Shown piece after piece: positions 51,425 through 60,213 of a DNA stretch of 64,000 nucleotides. Made by a program: the position numbers and the translations under genes. Location: positions 62,001 to 126,000 of the forward strand of contig CAIOLO010000127.1 of NCBI GenBank assembly GCA_903859155.1. The letters run 5' to 3'. This DNA comes from an uncultured beta proteobacterium. GTDB lineage: Bacteria; Pseudomonadota; Gammaproteobacteria; Burkholderiales; SG8-39. Numbering within the stretch: the stretch's first letter is position 1; each line of letters begins with the position of its first letter. The notes under the pieces are model-generated. The model had not been told where the DNA came from. It saw only the letters and a list, made by a program, of their open reading frames with translations, and did no database searches.

Positions 51425-51648
51425 CTCTTGTGACCTTCGCTATCAACGGCTGCAAGGCAAGCCCGGAAGCTTGCCTCAGTTTTCTGAGGGTATTGGACCT
51501 GCTCGGTGGCCCGCGCTATGGCTGGCGGCTTGGCATCGCTCATCTCGGCAGGCAAGGTCCAGCCCAACGCGTTGCGCCGCTCGAGCCGGTTCAGCGTAAT
51601 TGTCGCCAGGCGATCGTCCACGTCATTTAGGATGTACTTGCAAGACAT
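51421..51648 (-). pseudogene. Internally deleted enoyl-CoA hydratase, copy 1
   Basis: 75-residue frame. Residues 1-39 (MSCKYILNDVDDRLATITLN...) match a crotonase N-terminus; residues from KPPAIARATEQV onward resemble the end of the family, so about 180 middle residues, including both catalytic loops, are gone. The start with AGGAAC upstream and the ATGA overlap with the ligase remain. It may still be translated for coupling, but it cannot be an active hydratase. Confidence 0.7.
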
Positions 51649-51717
51649 CGAATGTTCCTATTGGCCAATTGAGCCTTTTCTGCCGGTCTTGCATAAGATG
51701 CCTAGATCCTCAGGCAA
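51421..51717. repeat. Direct repeat DR-1 (partner 54470-54779)
   Basis: About 300 bases covering the truncated crotonase and its flanks recur, by eye at roughly 88-90% identity, at 54470-54779 in the same orientation. This is higher than between the two ligase genes that they flank. Confidence 0.75.
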
Positions 51718-52570
51718 AAGTAGCGAACGCCTCCATGCCTACGGTGTTCTCGGAGGTGACTGCCCAGAGGTCGCACACCTTCCCACCCTCGCGCGGACGG
51801 CCCATGATTCTGAGCGGCCGATCGGAAAAAAGCGGCAGCTTGGCCCGCATCTCGAATCCTGTCATGGTGGCCCCCGGGTAGTTATCGCGGGCGAAGTCGC
51901 ACAGCAATGTTGCCGTAAAGGGACCGTGCAGCAGCAGCCCAGGGTAGCCTTCCACATCTGTCGAATAAGGATGGTCGTAATGAATCCGGTGCGCGTTGAA
52001 AGTAACCGCGGAAAACCGGAACAGCATGACGCTCGTGGGAGTGACGATTTTCTCCCACTTCGGATCGCTCGGCGCCATTTGTCCGGAGGACCGGTTATCC
52101 CCCTCGCCTTTGGGTTCCTCACGGTCCACCATATCCCATTCATCGACCGTCGCCACCCCCGCAGCAGTCGACATCGTATGCCGATAAGTGCTTATCGCGA
52201 GCTTTCCGGAACGTCCTTGCTTGACCTTGACCGAAACGAGTTCAGACACACAACGTGCTTTGTCGCCGATGAACAGCGGCCGATGAAATCGCGCACGACT
52301 CCCTGCATACATGCGCATCGGCAGGGTCGGATCCACCGGCCATTCGTTAATGTTTCTGCCGTCCCGCCCCAACTCACGCGTCAGCGGCAATCCCGGGAAA
52401 GCAAAATACAGATGGTGCCAGCCAGGAGGAACAGGATCTCCATCCTTTGGCACCGGCTCTTCCCGATCGAGCGTCACGTTCATCCGCTGGACCTGAATTG
52501 CGCTGATCAGTTCTTCAAATTCTTTCTTGCGACCGACGTACTTTGCGAACAACTCTTCGGTATCACCCAT
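51710..52570 (-). CDS. Two-domain MaoC/HTD2-like CoA hydratase (intact copy)
   Basis: 286 residues with GGAGAAGGAA before the ATG. N-terminal hotdog domain (EELISAIQVQRMNVTLDREEPVPKDGD) and C-terminal hydratase domain with FNAHRIHYDHPYS, followed by GLLLHGPFTATLL. This layout is that of mesaconyl-/itaconyl-CoA-type hydratases. It is the only intact one of three copies in the window and precedes ligase 1. Confidence 0.88.
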   Translation of the reverse strand: MGDTEELFAKYVGRKKEFEELISAIQVQRMNVTLDREEPVPKDGDPVPPGWHHLYFAFPGLPLTRELGRDGRNINEWPVDPTLPMRMYAGSRARFHRPLFIGDKARCVSELVSVKVKQGRSGKLAISTYRHTMSTAAGVATVDEWDMVDREEPKGEGDNRSSGQMAPSDPKWEKIVTPTSVMLFRFSAVTFNAHRIHYDHPYSTDVEGYPGLLLHGPFTATLLCDFARDNYPGATMTGFEMRAKLPLFSDRPLRIMGRPREGGKVCDLWAVTSENTVGMEAFATFA

Positions 52571-52598
52571 TTCCTTCTCCCCTGTTCATTTCAACCCA

Positions 52599-54473
52599 TC
52601 AACCCTGCCATGCCAACTCGTAGACCGTCGTGTAGGCATCCATGATCGCCTTGGCCCTTGTCTCGGCTTCCGCGATGCGGCTGCCAGTTGATGACCTCAA
52701 CATGATGCGCGCACGCATGCCGCAGGTTGGATCATCGACCACTTCGACAGATGCCGCAACGCCGGAGCTCAGGCTCGCCAATGCGCTTGCGAACGCCCGC
52801 TGAGCGGCATCGCAACGCAGTGGAGGTTTGAATATTTTGGCGACGCCGGTCAACGGCATCTTGTCGATGATGTAGATGTCCACCGGAGCCGCGCCACGCT
52901 CGGGAATATTGGCCCGGGCGAATGCCTTGATTTCCTCGGCGGAGGCTTTGGCACCCTGCTTGAGCTGTACGTAGGCGACCGGCACTTCGCCCGCGTAAGT
53001 GTCGGGCTTGGCGACTGCGGAAGCCAATTCAACAGCAGGGTGCTGGAGCAGCGTCTCGTCAATTATGCGCGGGTCGAGATTATTTCCGCCCCGAATAATC
53101 AGGTCTTTGGAACGGCCGGTCACCCAGAAATAGCCATCTGAATCGATACGGCCCAAATCTCCGGTATTCAGCCAGCCGTCGGGGAAGAAAAGGCGCTCAT
53201 TGAGACTCTCGTCGACGTAGCCCGAGATGACCCCCGGACCCTTGAGTGCAATAACGCCAGGTTCGCCATCGCCGGCGTCGCGCACGTAAGTGCCATCGCG
53301 ACTGACGACCACGGTCTTGATCTGCGTATAGGGGAGGCGTATCCCGCTCGCCCCGAAACGGGGCTCGCCCCCTCGCGGCGACAGCGCGGCAGACGTGGTG
53401 TTTTCCGTAAGGCCGTAGTTGCCCAGAACGCGTACCCCGAACTTGTCCTCAAATGCCCGTGCAGTTGCGGCCGGCAATCCGGTTGAACCGGTGTTCGAGT
53501 ATTTTTTTAAACTCGACAGGTCGACGTTGGGTCTGGGAAGGCTGTTCAGCGCCGCCATCATGGTCGGGGGCACCGCGATCTCGGTAACGCGATATCGCTC
53601 CACCAGCCTCCAGAAATTCTCGCGGCTCTTGGGGGCGCGAAATCCCTGCGGGCTAACGATCAGGTCGGTGACGCCATTCGATAGCGTAGTCAATGCACCG
53701 TAGACTATTCCGCCGGAATGAAACAGCGAGGGGCCGCCCAGATAGACGTCGCCGGGCAGGTAACCAAGGATCCACTGAAAACCATGGCACTTATAAGCGA
53801 TGCCGCGATGGCTTAACTTCGCGAGCTTGGGCAATCCGGTTGTCCCGCCGGTCGGGCAATAGATCGCGGTATCCTCGGGTCGAAGGTCGCGCTCGAAAGC
53901 AAAACCGTCTGCGGATTCTCTGGAGATCTGGGCCGTGAAATCCTTGCCCGTATCCACCGTGCCATTCGGCCCTCGGACCTGCAGAACGTGCCTGATACCG
54001 GGCACAAGTTTCAGCACCTCACAGCTGGTTTCCCATATATCGAAACCCGGCGAGGGTCCCAGGGTCACCAGAACCTCCACCTTGGCCGCATTGAATATGC
54101 CCGCAATTTGCGCAGCGTTCATTGCCCAATTTGCAGGACACAATATCCCGGCTGCCGGCGCGCCGGCAACCAGGAAAAAATTCTCCGGCATCAAGGGAAG
54201 CAGTGCCCCAACTACACCATCCTTACCGCCGAAAAGGCGCCGCAGCAAATTCGCCGTCTGGTGCACTTTCCCCATGAACTGGGCGTAACTGACGGTAACT
54301 GGAATCTCGTCAGGGTCGGCATCGAGCAAGTAGTACAACGCAACCGCATCGGGATTGAGACTGGCTCCCTTTGCCACAACCGCAGGGATAGTCCAGCTAT
54401 CTATACGCTTTTCCAATGGAACTTGCTCGAACGCTTCCACATCGGCAAGGGTGCGTATCAGGGGTTCGCTCAT
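52599..54473 (-). CDS. AMP-forming acyl-CoA ligase (copy 2)
   Basis: 624 residues, the paralogue of copy 1: the first 20 residues are identical and the remainder is diverged but collinear. P-loop YCPTGGTTGLPKLAK, GNYGLTENTTSA, NTGDLGRIDSDGYFWVTGRSKDLIIRGGNNLDP. The C-terminal KIFKPPLRCDAAQRAF has the catalytic-Lys context. Intact, 28 bases upstream of the intact hydratase. Divergence argues for different acid substrates. Confidence 0.9.
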   Translation of the reverse strand: MSEPLIRTLADVEAFEQVPLEKRIDSWTIPAVVAKGASLNPDAVALYYLLDADPDEIPVTVSYAQFMGKVHQTANLLRRLFGGKDGVVGALLPLMPENFFLVAGAPAAGILCPANWAMNAAQIAGIFNAAKVEVLVTLGPSPGFDIWETSCEVLKLVPGIRHVLQVRGPNGTVDTGKDFTAQISRESADGFAFERDLRPEDTAIYCPTGGTTGLPKLAKLSHRGIAYKCHGFQWILGYLPGDVYLGGPSLFHSGGIVYGALTTLSNGVTDLIVSPQGFRAPKSRENFWRLVERYRVTEIAVPPTMMAALNSLPRPNVDLSSLKKYSNTGSTGLPAATARAFEDKFGVRVLGNYGLTENTTSAALSPRGGEPRFGASGIRLPYTQIKTVVVSRDGTYVRDAGDGEPGVIALKGPGVISGYVDESLNERLFFPDGWLNTGDLGRIDSDGYFWVTGRSKDLIIRGGNNLDPRIIDETLLQHPAVELASAVAKPDTYAGEVPVAYVQLKQGAKASAEEIKAFARANIPERGAAPVDIYIIDKMPLTGVAKIFKPPLRCDAAQRAFASALASLSSGVAASVEVVDDPTCGMRARIMLRSSTGSRIAEAETRAKAIMDAYTTVYELAWQG

Positions 54474-54779
54474 ATCTTGTGACCTTCGCTATCAACGACT
54501 GCAAGGCAAGCCTGGAAGCTTGCCTCAGTTCATAGGGCATTGTATCTGCACGGTGGCCCGCGCTATGGCTGGCGGCTTGGCCTTGCTCATTTCGGCAGGC
54601 AAGGTCCAGCCAAACGCGTTGCGCCATTCCAGCCGGTTCAGCGCAATTGTCGCCAGGCAATCGTCCACGTCATATAGGATGTACTTGCAAGACATCGAAT
54701 GTTCCTCTTGGCCGAATGAGCCTTTCCTGCCGGCCTTGCAAAAGATGCCTGGATCCTCAGGCAAAAACAGCGAACGCCT
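54470..54779. repeat. Direct repeat DR-2 (partner 51421-51717)
   Basis: Second copy of the crotonase-remnant segment; contains a small gap and scattered substitutions relative to DR-1. Confidence 0.75.
54525..54695 (-). pseudogene. Internally deleted enoyl-CoA hydratase, copy 2
   Basis: 56-residue frame MSCKYILYDVDDCLATIALN... with the same internal junction (AEMSKAKPPAIARAT) as copy 1, so the deletion happened before the duplication. It then stops earlier, 51 bases before the ligase 2 start, so the ATGA coupling of copy 1 has been lost. No catalytic residues. Confidence 0.7.
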
Positions 54780-54942
54780 CCTTGCCTAGCCAGCCAAGAG
54801 GAACAGGATCTCCATCCTTTGGCACCGGTTCCTCCCGATCGAGCGTTACGCTCATCCTCTGGACCTGAATTGCGCTGATCAGTTCTTCAAATTCTTTCTT
54901 GCAACCAACGTATTTTCCGAACAACTCTTCGGCAACACCCGT
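54757..54942 (-). pseudogene. Internally deleted MaoC/HTD2-like hydratase
   Basis: Matches the intact hydratase at both ends only: the N-terminal 50 residues (VAEELFGKYVGCKKEFEELI...GDPVPLGW) are joined directly to the last seven (EAFAVFA, stop). The position of the original ATG now reads ACG. Over 220 residues, including both active-site segments, are missing. It lies between the ligase-3 remnant and the second crotonase remnant. Confidence 0.8.
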
Positions 54943-54961
54943 TTCCCTTTCCCTTGTACAT

Positions 54962-55032
54962 TTCAACCCACCAACCCTGCCATGCCATGCCGACTCGTAG
55001 ACCGTCGTGCAGGCATCCATGATCGCCTGACT
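54962..55032 (-). pseudogene. 3' remnant of a third ligase copy
   Basis: About 70 bases match the last 16 codons and stop region of ligase 2 (AIMDACTTVYESAWHG versus AIMDAYTTVYELAWQG). A five-base GGCAT insertion and loss of the stop let the frame run on. Similarity ends abruptly near 55032, marking the edge of the tandem array. Confidence 0.65.
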
Positions 55033-55417
55033 TGACAATTGCGAAGCAGAGGGGCAAATTGGTTCAGAAGTTTCCATGTCAGGCAATTTCGAGCAAAGGA
55101 GGCTTGCCCCGACCGGGAAGGCGCTACTCTTTCGCTCGATGACAGCCGTCACCGGATTATCTTGTCCTCGACGAAGAAAGTAGCATAGCCGCAGCCTTTA
55201 TTGCAATGTACACGCCGGCGCATTCCTTCCTGCATTCGACACTGTCCGGGGATTGAAAATGATCGAAGCATCACGCCGCGAAAACTCGCGTAATCGGATT
55301 GACATCAGAGGTAATGGACAGCTTCAGCAACCCAGCATTGAATCCGGCTGCCGCGAAGCGCAAACTGCAATTTGCAGAACATTTGTTGAATTGCTTGATT
55401 CAGAAAGGGCACAGCCA
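55033..55417. other. 385-bp gap right of the tandem array
   Basis: Contains no recognised gene. A frame upstream of the next receptor is open from 55253 but its residues do not resemble a signal peptide, and AAAGGG precedes the ATG at 55418. Confidence 0.4.
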
Positions 55418-56401
55418 ATGGGCAATATCGCAACAAAGATTTTGCTGTGCCTGATTGGAATTTGCGCACCGCTGTTCTGGGGAACGGCAGTCGCTCAAAA
55501 TTATCCTCTCAAGCCGATTCAGTGGATAATTCCGTTTGCACCGGGAGGCGGTCTGGACCTTCTGACCAGGGCGTATTCCCCGAGAGTATCGAAGGCGCTA
55601 GGCCAGCCCGTAGTTCCGCAGAATCGCCCAGCGAATGCCGGAATCATCGGCGCCGAAACCCTGGCGAGGGCAGCGCCGGATGGGTACACAATCCTGACTG
55701 CCGGTAATTCAATCTTGACGCTGGGCAAGTTGATATACGCGAAACTTCCCTTCGATTCTGAACGGGATTTCGCGCCGATCACACAAATTGCAGATTCGCC
55801 TTTGGCGTTGTGGATACACGAATCTGTCCCGGTCACCTCGGTGCAGGGCTTCATTGCATACGCCAGGGCGAATCCCGGGAAGATCAATTATGGAGCCCCC
55901 GGGATCGGACATCCATTTCACCTGGCGATGGAAGTGCTGAATCAGCGCAATGGCCTTACCATGACTTTCATCCCTTACAAGGGATCGGGTCCGGTAATGC
56001 AGGACATCATGGGAGGTCAACTGCAAGCAATGTTCTCGAGCGCTACGGCTCAAATGTTAAGCCAGGTCAAGGTGGGAAAGCTGCGCGTGCTGGGCGCTGC
56101 GACCGAAAAGAGAATCCCCTCAATGCCCAATACGCCGACTTTTGCCGAGGCGGGAGTTCCGGACTTTCAACCCAGCGCATGGATGGGAGTGGTAGCCCCT
56201 GCGGGAACACCTCGTGAGATTGTATTGCGTCTGAACCGCGAGATTGTCGAAGCATCGGTCTCACGCGAGGTCACGGACATGTACGAGCAACTCAGTATGC
56301 TGGCGGCCACGGGCACCCCCGAGCATCTTGGCAACAAGATCAAAAAGGAAATTGCGGATTTCTCTCCGGTGGTCAAAGCACTGGGTATAAAACTGGAATA
56401 A
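55418..56401 (+). CDS. Bug-family solute-binding receptor
   Basis: 327 residues from MGNIATKILLCLIG with a signal peptide ending AVAQ. Landmarks: NYPLKPIQWIIPFAPGGGLDLLTRA, RAAPDGYTILTAGN, FIPYKGSGPVMQDIMGG, KRIPSMPNTPTFAEAG. Followed by a CoA ligase gene on the same strand, suggesting uptake then activation of an acid. Confidence 0.9.
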   Translation: MGNIATKILLCLIGICAPLFWGTAVAQNYPLKPIQWIIPFAPGGGLDLLTRAYSPRVSKALGQPVVPQNRPANAGIIGAETLARAAPDGYTILTAGNSILTLGKLIYAKLPFDSERDFAPITQIADSPLALWIHESVPVTSVQGFIAYARANPGKINYGAPGIGHPFHLAMEVLNQRNGLTMTFIPYKGSGPVMQDIMGGQLQAMFSSATAQMLSQVKVGKLRVLGAATEKRIPSMPNTPTFAEAGVPDFQPSAWMGVVAPAGTPREIVLRLNREIVEASVSREVTDMYEQLSMLAATGTPEHLGNKIKKEIADFSPVVKALGIKLE

Positions 56402-56466
56402 GCCAGTAGTCTCAGGTGCTATAGGATGAGGTGGCGGCAGTTTCTTTTTGGCTTGGTACATGACAA

Positions 56467-57918
56467 ATGTTGAAGTTGCCGATTGACCGTGCAATTAAAT
56501 GGTGGGCTGACGCAAACGGCGATCGGCCCGCGTTGACATGCGATGGCCGCACGATTACGCGTCGCGAGCTTGTGGAGCGAACCAGCCGTCTTGCGGCCAC
56601 GTTCCGGAATCTGGGTGTCAAGCAACGCGACTTTGTGGTCATAGCTCTGCCAAACGGCCTTCAGTTTCTCGAAGTCGCGCTCGCGGCTGTCAAACTCGGG
56701 GCGATGGTGCTGCCAATTTCCAGCAAGATGCCAGAACGGGAGCGAACGCCAATATTCGACGCCATAAAGCCGGCCCTCATCGCCGGATTGCCCGCCGGCT
56801 CCTACAAAAATGCATCCTCAGTATCAGAAGGGTATGAATGTCCCGAGAATCTATCGTACGACCGCCTGCCTGATCTGGAACCGTATCCCTGGTTCACGAC
56901 GACATCCGGGGGCAGCACCGGGCGACCGAAGATTATCGTCAATACCCAGGCCGGGCTCGTTAATCCGCAAGCGCCATTGGACAGGATCAAAGTAGAGGGG
57001 AACCTGCTGGTTCCCGGCCCGCTCTACCATGGCGCCCCGTTCAATTTGGCATTGCGCGGCCTTTCGTCAGGCAATCATGTGGTTGTTATGCCGAAATTCG
57101 ATCCGGAAGCGTGCCTCAAATTGATTGAGCAGTACCGCATCGACTATGTTCAGATGGTTCCGACCATGATGAACCGCATCTGGCGCCTCGGGCGGGAAGT
57201 CATAGATCGATACGATCTGTCGCGCCTCCGCGTCCTGGTGAGCTTCGGTGGTGCGTGCCCCGCTTGGCTTAAAGAAGCCTGGATCGATTTAATCGGAGCG
57301 GAACATGTGCACGAGTTCTACAGCGCCACAGAGCAAATCGGCAAGACCTGGATCAGCGGAACCGAATGGATTCAACATCGTGGATCGGTTGGCCGTCCGA
57401 TCAACGGAAGCGTGGTAAAGATATTCGGACCTGATGGCTGCGAGCTGGGCCCCGGGGAAATAGGAGACATCTACCTGATGCCTGCCTCCGGCCCGGGAAC
57501 CAGCTACTACTATATCGGCGCTGAACCGCAGCGACGCCCAGACGGTTGGGAGACATCGGGAGACATCGGCTGGCTCGACCAGGACGGATACCTCTTCATC
57601 GCCGATCGCCGAACGGATTTGATCATATCTGGGGGTGCGAACGTCTATCCTGTGGAGGTCGAAACAGTGATCGAGCAGCATCCAGCAGTGCGCTCCTGTG
57701 CGGTTATCGGACTTCCTGACGATGATCTGGGACACCGGGTTCATGCCATCATAGAGGCCGAAAAAACCATAGACGCGGAAGAACTCCGCGCATGGCTTGG
57801 GGAGCGGCTGGTTCGCTATAAGATACCGCGTACCTTCGAATTCGTAACTGAACCGATTCGCAATGAGGCAGGCAAGGTCCGGCGCTTGGCCTATCGGCAG
57901 GCGCGCATGGGGAATTAA
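56467..57918 (+). CDS. AMP-dependent CoA ligase (short type)
   Basis: 483 residues, shorter than the 624-residue ligases here and of a different subfamily. P-loop TTTSGGSTGRPKIIV (about 143), EFYSATEQIG, TSGDIGWLDQDGYLFIADRRTDLIISGGANVYPVEVE, and a C-terminal Lys region NEAGKVRRLAYRQ. Rightward, between two Bug receptors. Resembles AMP-dependent synthetases acting on aromatic or medium-chain acids; substrate unproved. Confidence 0.88.
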   Translation: MLKLPIDRAIKWWADANGDRPALTCDGRTITRRELVERTSRLAATFRNLGVKQRDFVVIALPNGLQFLEVALAAVKLGAMVLPISSKMPERERTPIFDAIKPALIAGLPAGSYKNASSVSEGYECPENLSYDRLPDLEPYPWFTTTSGGSTGRPKIIVNTQAGLVNPQAPLDRIKVEGNLLVPGPLYHGAPFNLALRGLSSGNHVVVMPKFDPEACLKLIEQYRIDYVQMVPTMMNRIWRLGREVIDRYDLSRLRVLVSFGGACPAWLKEAWIDLIGAEHVHEFYSATEQIGKTWISGTEWIQHRGSVGRPINGSVVKIFGPDGCELGPGEIGDIYLMPASGPGTSYYYIGAEPQRRPDGWETSGDIGWLDQDGYLFIADRRTDLIISGGANVYPVEVETVIEQHPAVRSCAVIGLPDDDLGHRVHAIIEAEKTIDAEELRAWLGERLVRYKIPRTFEFVTEPIRNEAGKVRRLAYRQARMGN

Positions 57919-57989
57919 CCAGAGGCCATATCGCTTGAACCCGCCACTCTGCTGGAAGTACCCGGCTGATTGGGGATGTTGATCTAAAA

Positions 57990-58021
57990 CGAAGCACCTC
58001 TGAACCGAAGCACATCAGAAA
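57990..58021. repeat. Two imperfect 16-bp direct repeats before a Bug gene
   Basis: GAAGCACCTCTGAACC is followed directly by GAAGCACATCAGAAAC, ending about 30 bases before the receptor start. Could be a regulator site. Confidence 0.3.
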
Positions 58022-58049
58022 CAGAGCACAAAAAATGGAGAAACCCAAT

Positions 58050-59021
58050 ATGCGATTCGTGCGCGCGTTGTTGTTGGCGGTGGGGTGTCTGCTTGGACTC
58101 TTCGGCCTGGAAGCTTATGGGCAGTCGTTTCCATCCAAAGCAGTAAGAATCATCGTGCCATTTCCAGCGGGCGGCCTGACCGATATTCTCGGGCGCGTCG
58201 TTGCCGGCCAGATGCAGTCTGCCTGGGGAGTTCCCGTGATCGTGGAGAATGTATCCGGAGCAAGCGGGATTCCGGGCTCTGAACAGGTTGTCCGTTCGGC
58301 AGGCGATCCTCATCTTCTGCTCGTCACGGCGCCACATCACACGATTAACCCGAGTCTTTACAAGAGCCTGCCATATGACACGAAGCGGGACTTTACGCCG
58401 CTTGCATTCATAGCAAGCACACCTAACGTTCTGTTCGTCAATTCTTCGTTTCCTGCAAGAACGGTAGCGGAGTTGCTCAGGTTGGCAAAAGACAAACCGG
58501 GATCCATTGGATTTGCTTCAACCGGGACCGGTGGCGGCAATCACCTGGCCGGTGAATTATTCAAGGGAATGGCCGGAGTTGAAATCTTTCACGTTCCTTA
58601 CAAGGGAGAGGCCCCGGCGGTGAGCGATGTGATTGCCGGACATGTTCCAATGATGTTCGGCGGATTGACCGTAGCCATGCCGCATATTTCGTCCGGCAAG
58701 TTGCGGGCGCTTGGAGTCACCACGCTTCGCAGGGTACCGTCACTGCCGGAGGTTCCGACCTTGGACGAATCGGGATTGAAGGGTTTCGAGGTGCTGGGCT
58801 GGTTCGGGCTTTACGGACCGGCACGGTTGCCAGCCGCGGTTGTCTCAAGGATCGCATCGGATATGAGCACGATGTTGAATTCAAACGAGGTTCACGCGCG
58901 ATTGACGAAATTCGGCGTAGAACCGGGCACGCTGAACCAGCCGGAGTTCGTTCGCTATGTCGATAACGAAATAGCAAAATGGGCCCGTGTCATCGAGCAG
59001 GCAAAGATTCCCAAGGAGTGA
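58050..59021 (+). CDS. Bug-family solute-binding receptor
   Basis: 323 residues from MRFVRALLLAVGC; GGAG is nine bases upstream of this ATG, which I prefer to the one at 58035. Signal peptide ends near EAYGQ, followed by SFPSKAVRIIVPFPAGGLTDILGR, the HVPYKGEAPAVSDVIAG loop and LRRVPSLPEVPTLDESG. It has HLLLVTAPHH in place of the usual PDGYTLL, so the binding pocket may be modified. Confidence 0.88.
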   Translation: MRFVRALLLAVGCLLGLFGLEAYGQSFPSKAVRIIVPFPAGGLTDILGRVVAGQMQSAWGVPVIVENVSGASGIPGSEQVVRSAGDPHLLLVTAPHHTINPSLYKSLPYDTKRDFTPLAFIASTPNVLFVNSSFPARTVAELLRLAKDKPGSIGFASTGTGGGNHLAGELFKGMAGVEIFHVPYKGEAPAVSDVIAGHVPMMFGGLTVAMPHISSGKLRALGVTTLRRVPSLPEVPTLDESGLKGFEVLGWFGLYGPARLPAAVVSRIASDMSTMLNSNEVHARLTKFGVEPGTLNQPEFVRYVDNEIAKWARVIEQAKIPKE

Positions 59022-59084
59022 TTCAGGGGTTTTCGTTAATTAGGCGCAGTCATCATCGAGAAAATTGACGACCGGACGCCAGCG

Positions 59085-60010
59085 TCAGTTGAAGACGGCG
59101 CCTGAGTCCCGGATGACACGCCCATAGCGGGCGATCTCCGCCGCGATCAATTGCTTGTACGCCTCGGGCCCAAGATTGCCCGGTTCCGAACCCTGATCCG
59201 CAAGAAAACGCTTCACTTCATCAAGCGAGTTGATGCGTTGCACCTCCGCGGCAAGCCTTTGAACGATTGGCCCCGGCGTACCAGCCGGCGCCACCAGACC
59301 AAACCATGCGGGACCAAGAACCGGGTAACCCAGTTCAGCAAGCGAGGGAACATTTGGCACCAGCGGTGAGCGTTGCGCCTGGGATACCGCCAGCGCGCGC
59401 AGGCGCCCGGCACGGATGAGAGGCAGTGGCTCAACCAGAGCGCCGATGGTGAACTGGATGTCCCCGGCAAGAAGCGCGTTGATGCCGCCACCGCTTCCTT
59501 TATAAGGAATGTGCATAATCTCGATCCCCGCCGCCATGCGCAGCATCTCACCGATCAGGTGACCAAGTGAGCCCGCACCGCTGGAGGCAAAATTGAGTTT
59601 GCATAATTTATCAACTCATCCAACGATTTGATTGAATTTGTTGAATTGACCGAAACCACACTCGGCCCCCGCGATAGAAGCGCAATCGGCATGAAATCCC
59701 TGATCGGGTCGTAGGGCAGATCGCGGTTGGTATGGGGGGCGATCGCGAAAGTTGCCGATGCAGCGACGGCGATCGTGTAGCCATCAGGTGCCGATTTCGC
59801 CGTGCGCACCAATCCGACCACACCGGTTGCGCCGGGAACATTTTCGACGACCACGGATTGACCCAATTGTGCGCGCAACGCATAGGCACGACCGAGCACG
59901 TCAGTGCTGCCAGGCCCGAAGGGAATGATCAACCTGATTGGTTTGACGGGATAAGCCTGGGCCCAGGCATTGCAGAACAGAATGCGCAGCGCAGTCAATA
60001 TCAGCAGCAC
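59085..60010 (-). pseudogene. Frameshifted Bug-family receptor
   Basis: Two frames together make one receptor: 60010 to about 59600 encodes ALRILFCNAWAQAYPVKPIRLIIPFGPGSTD through SLDELINYA, and the continuation (NFASSGAGSLGHLIGEMLRMAAGIEIMHIPYKGSGG ... to 59085) is one base out of frame. The break lies near the A/T run at 59590-59600 and fits a single-base deletion. The start (GTG) is weak and the signal peptide short. A sequencing error is possible. Confidence 0.75.
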
Positions 60011-60213
60011 GGCAGTTGCGGTCCATGCCGGGCCAACGCGCTTGCATCAGCTGCCGTTGCTCATCACGTACCCTTTCCTGTATGCGGTTGCAATCAAGAG
60101 GCATCCGCGCAGGAGCGACGCTCCAGGCGCGGATCCGGATCGGAGCATCGACCGATCCGCAGATTTCGCGCATCGAGGCGCCCGAAAGTGTTCTCCCAGA
60201 CGAGTGCTTCGCT

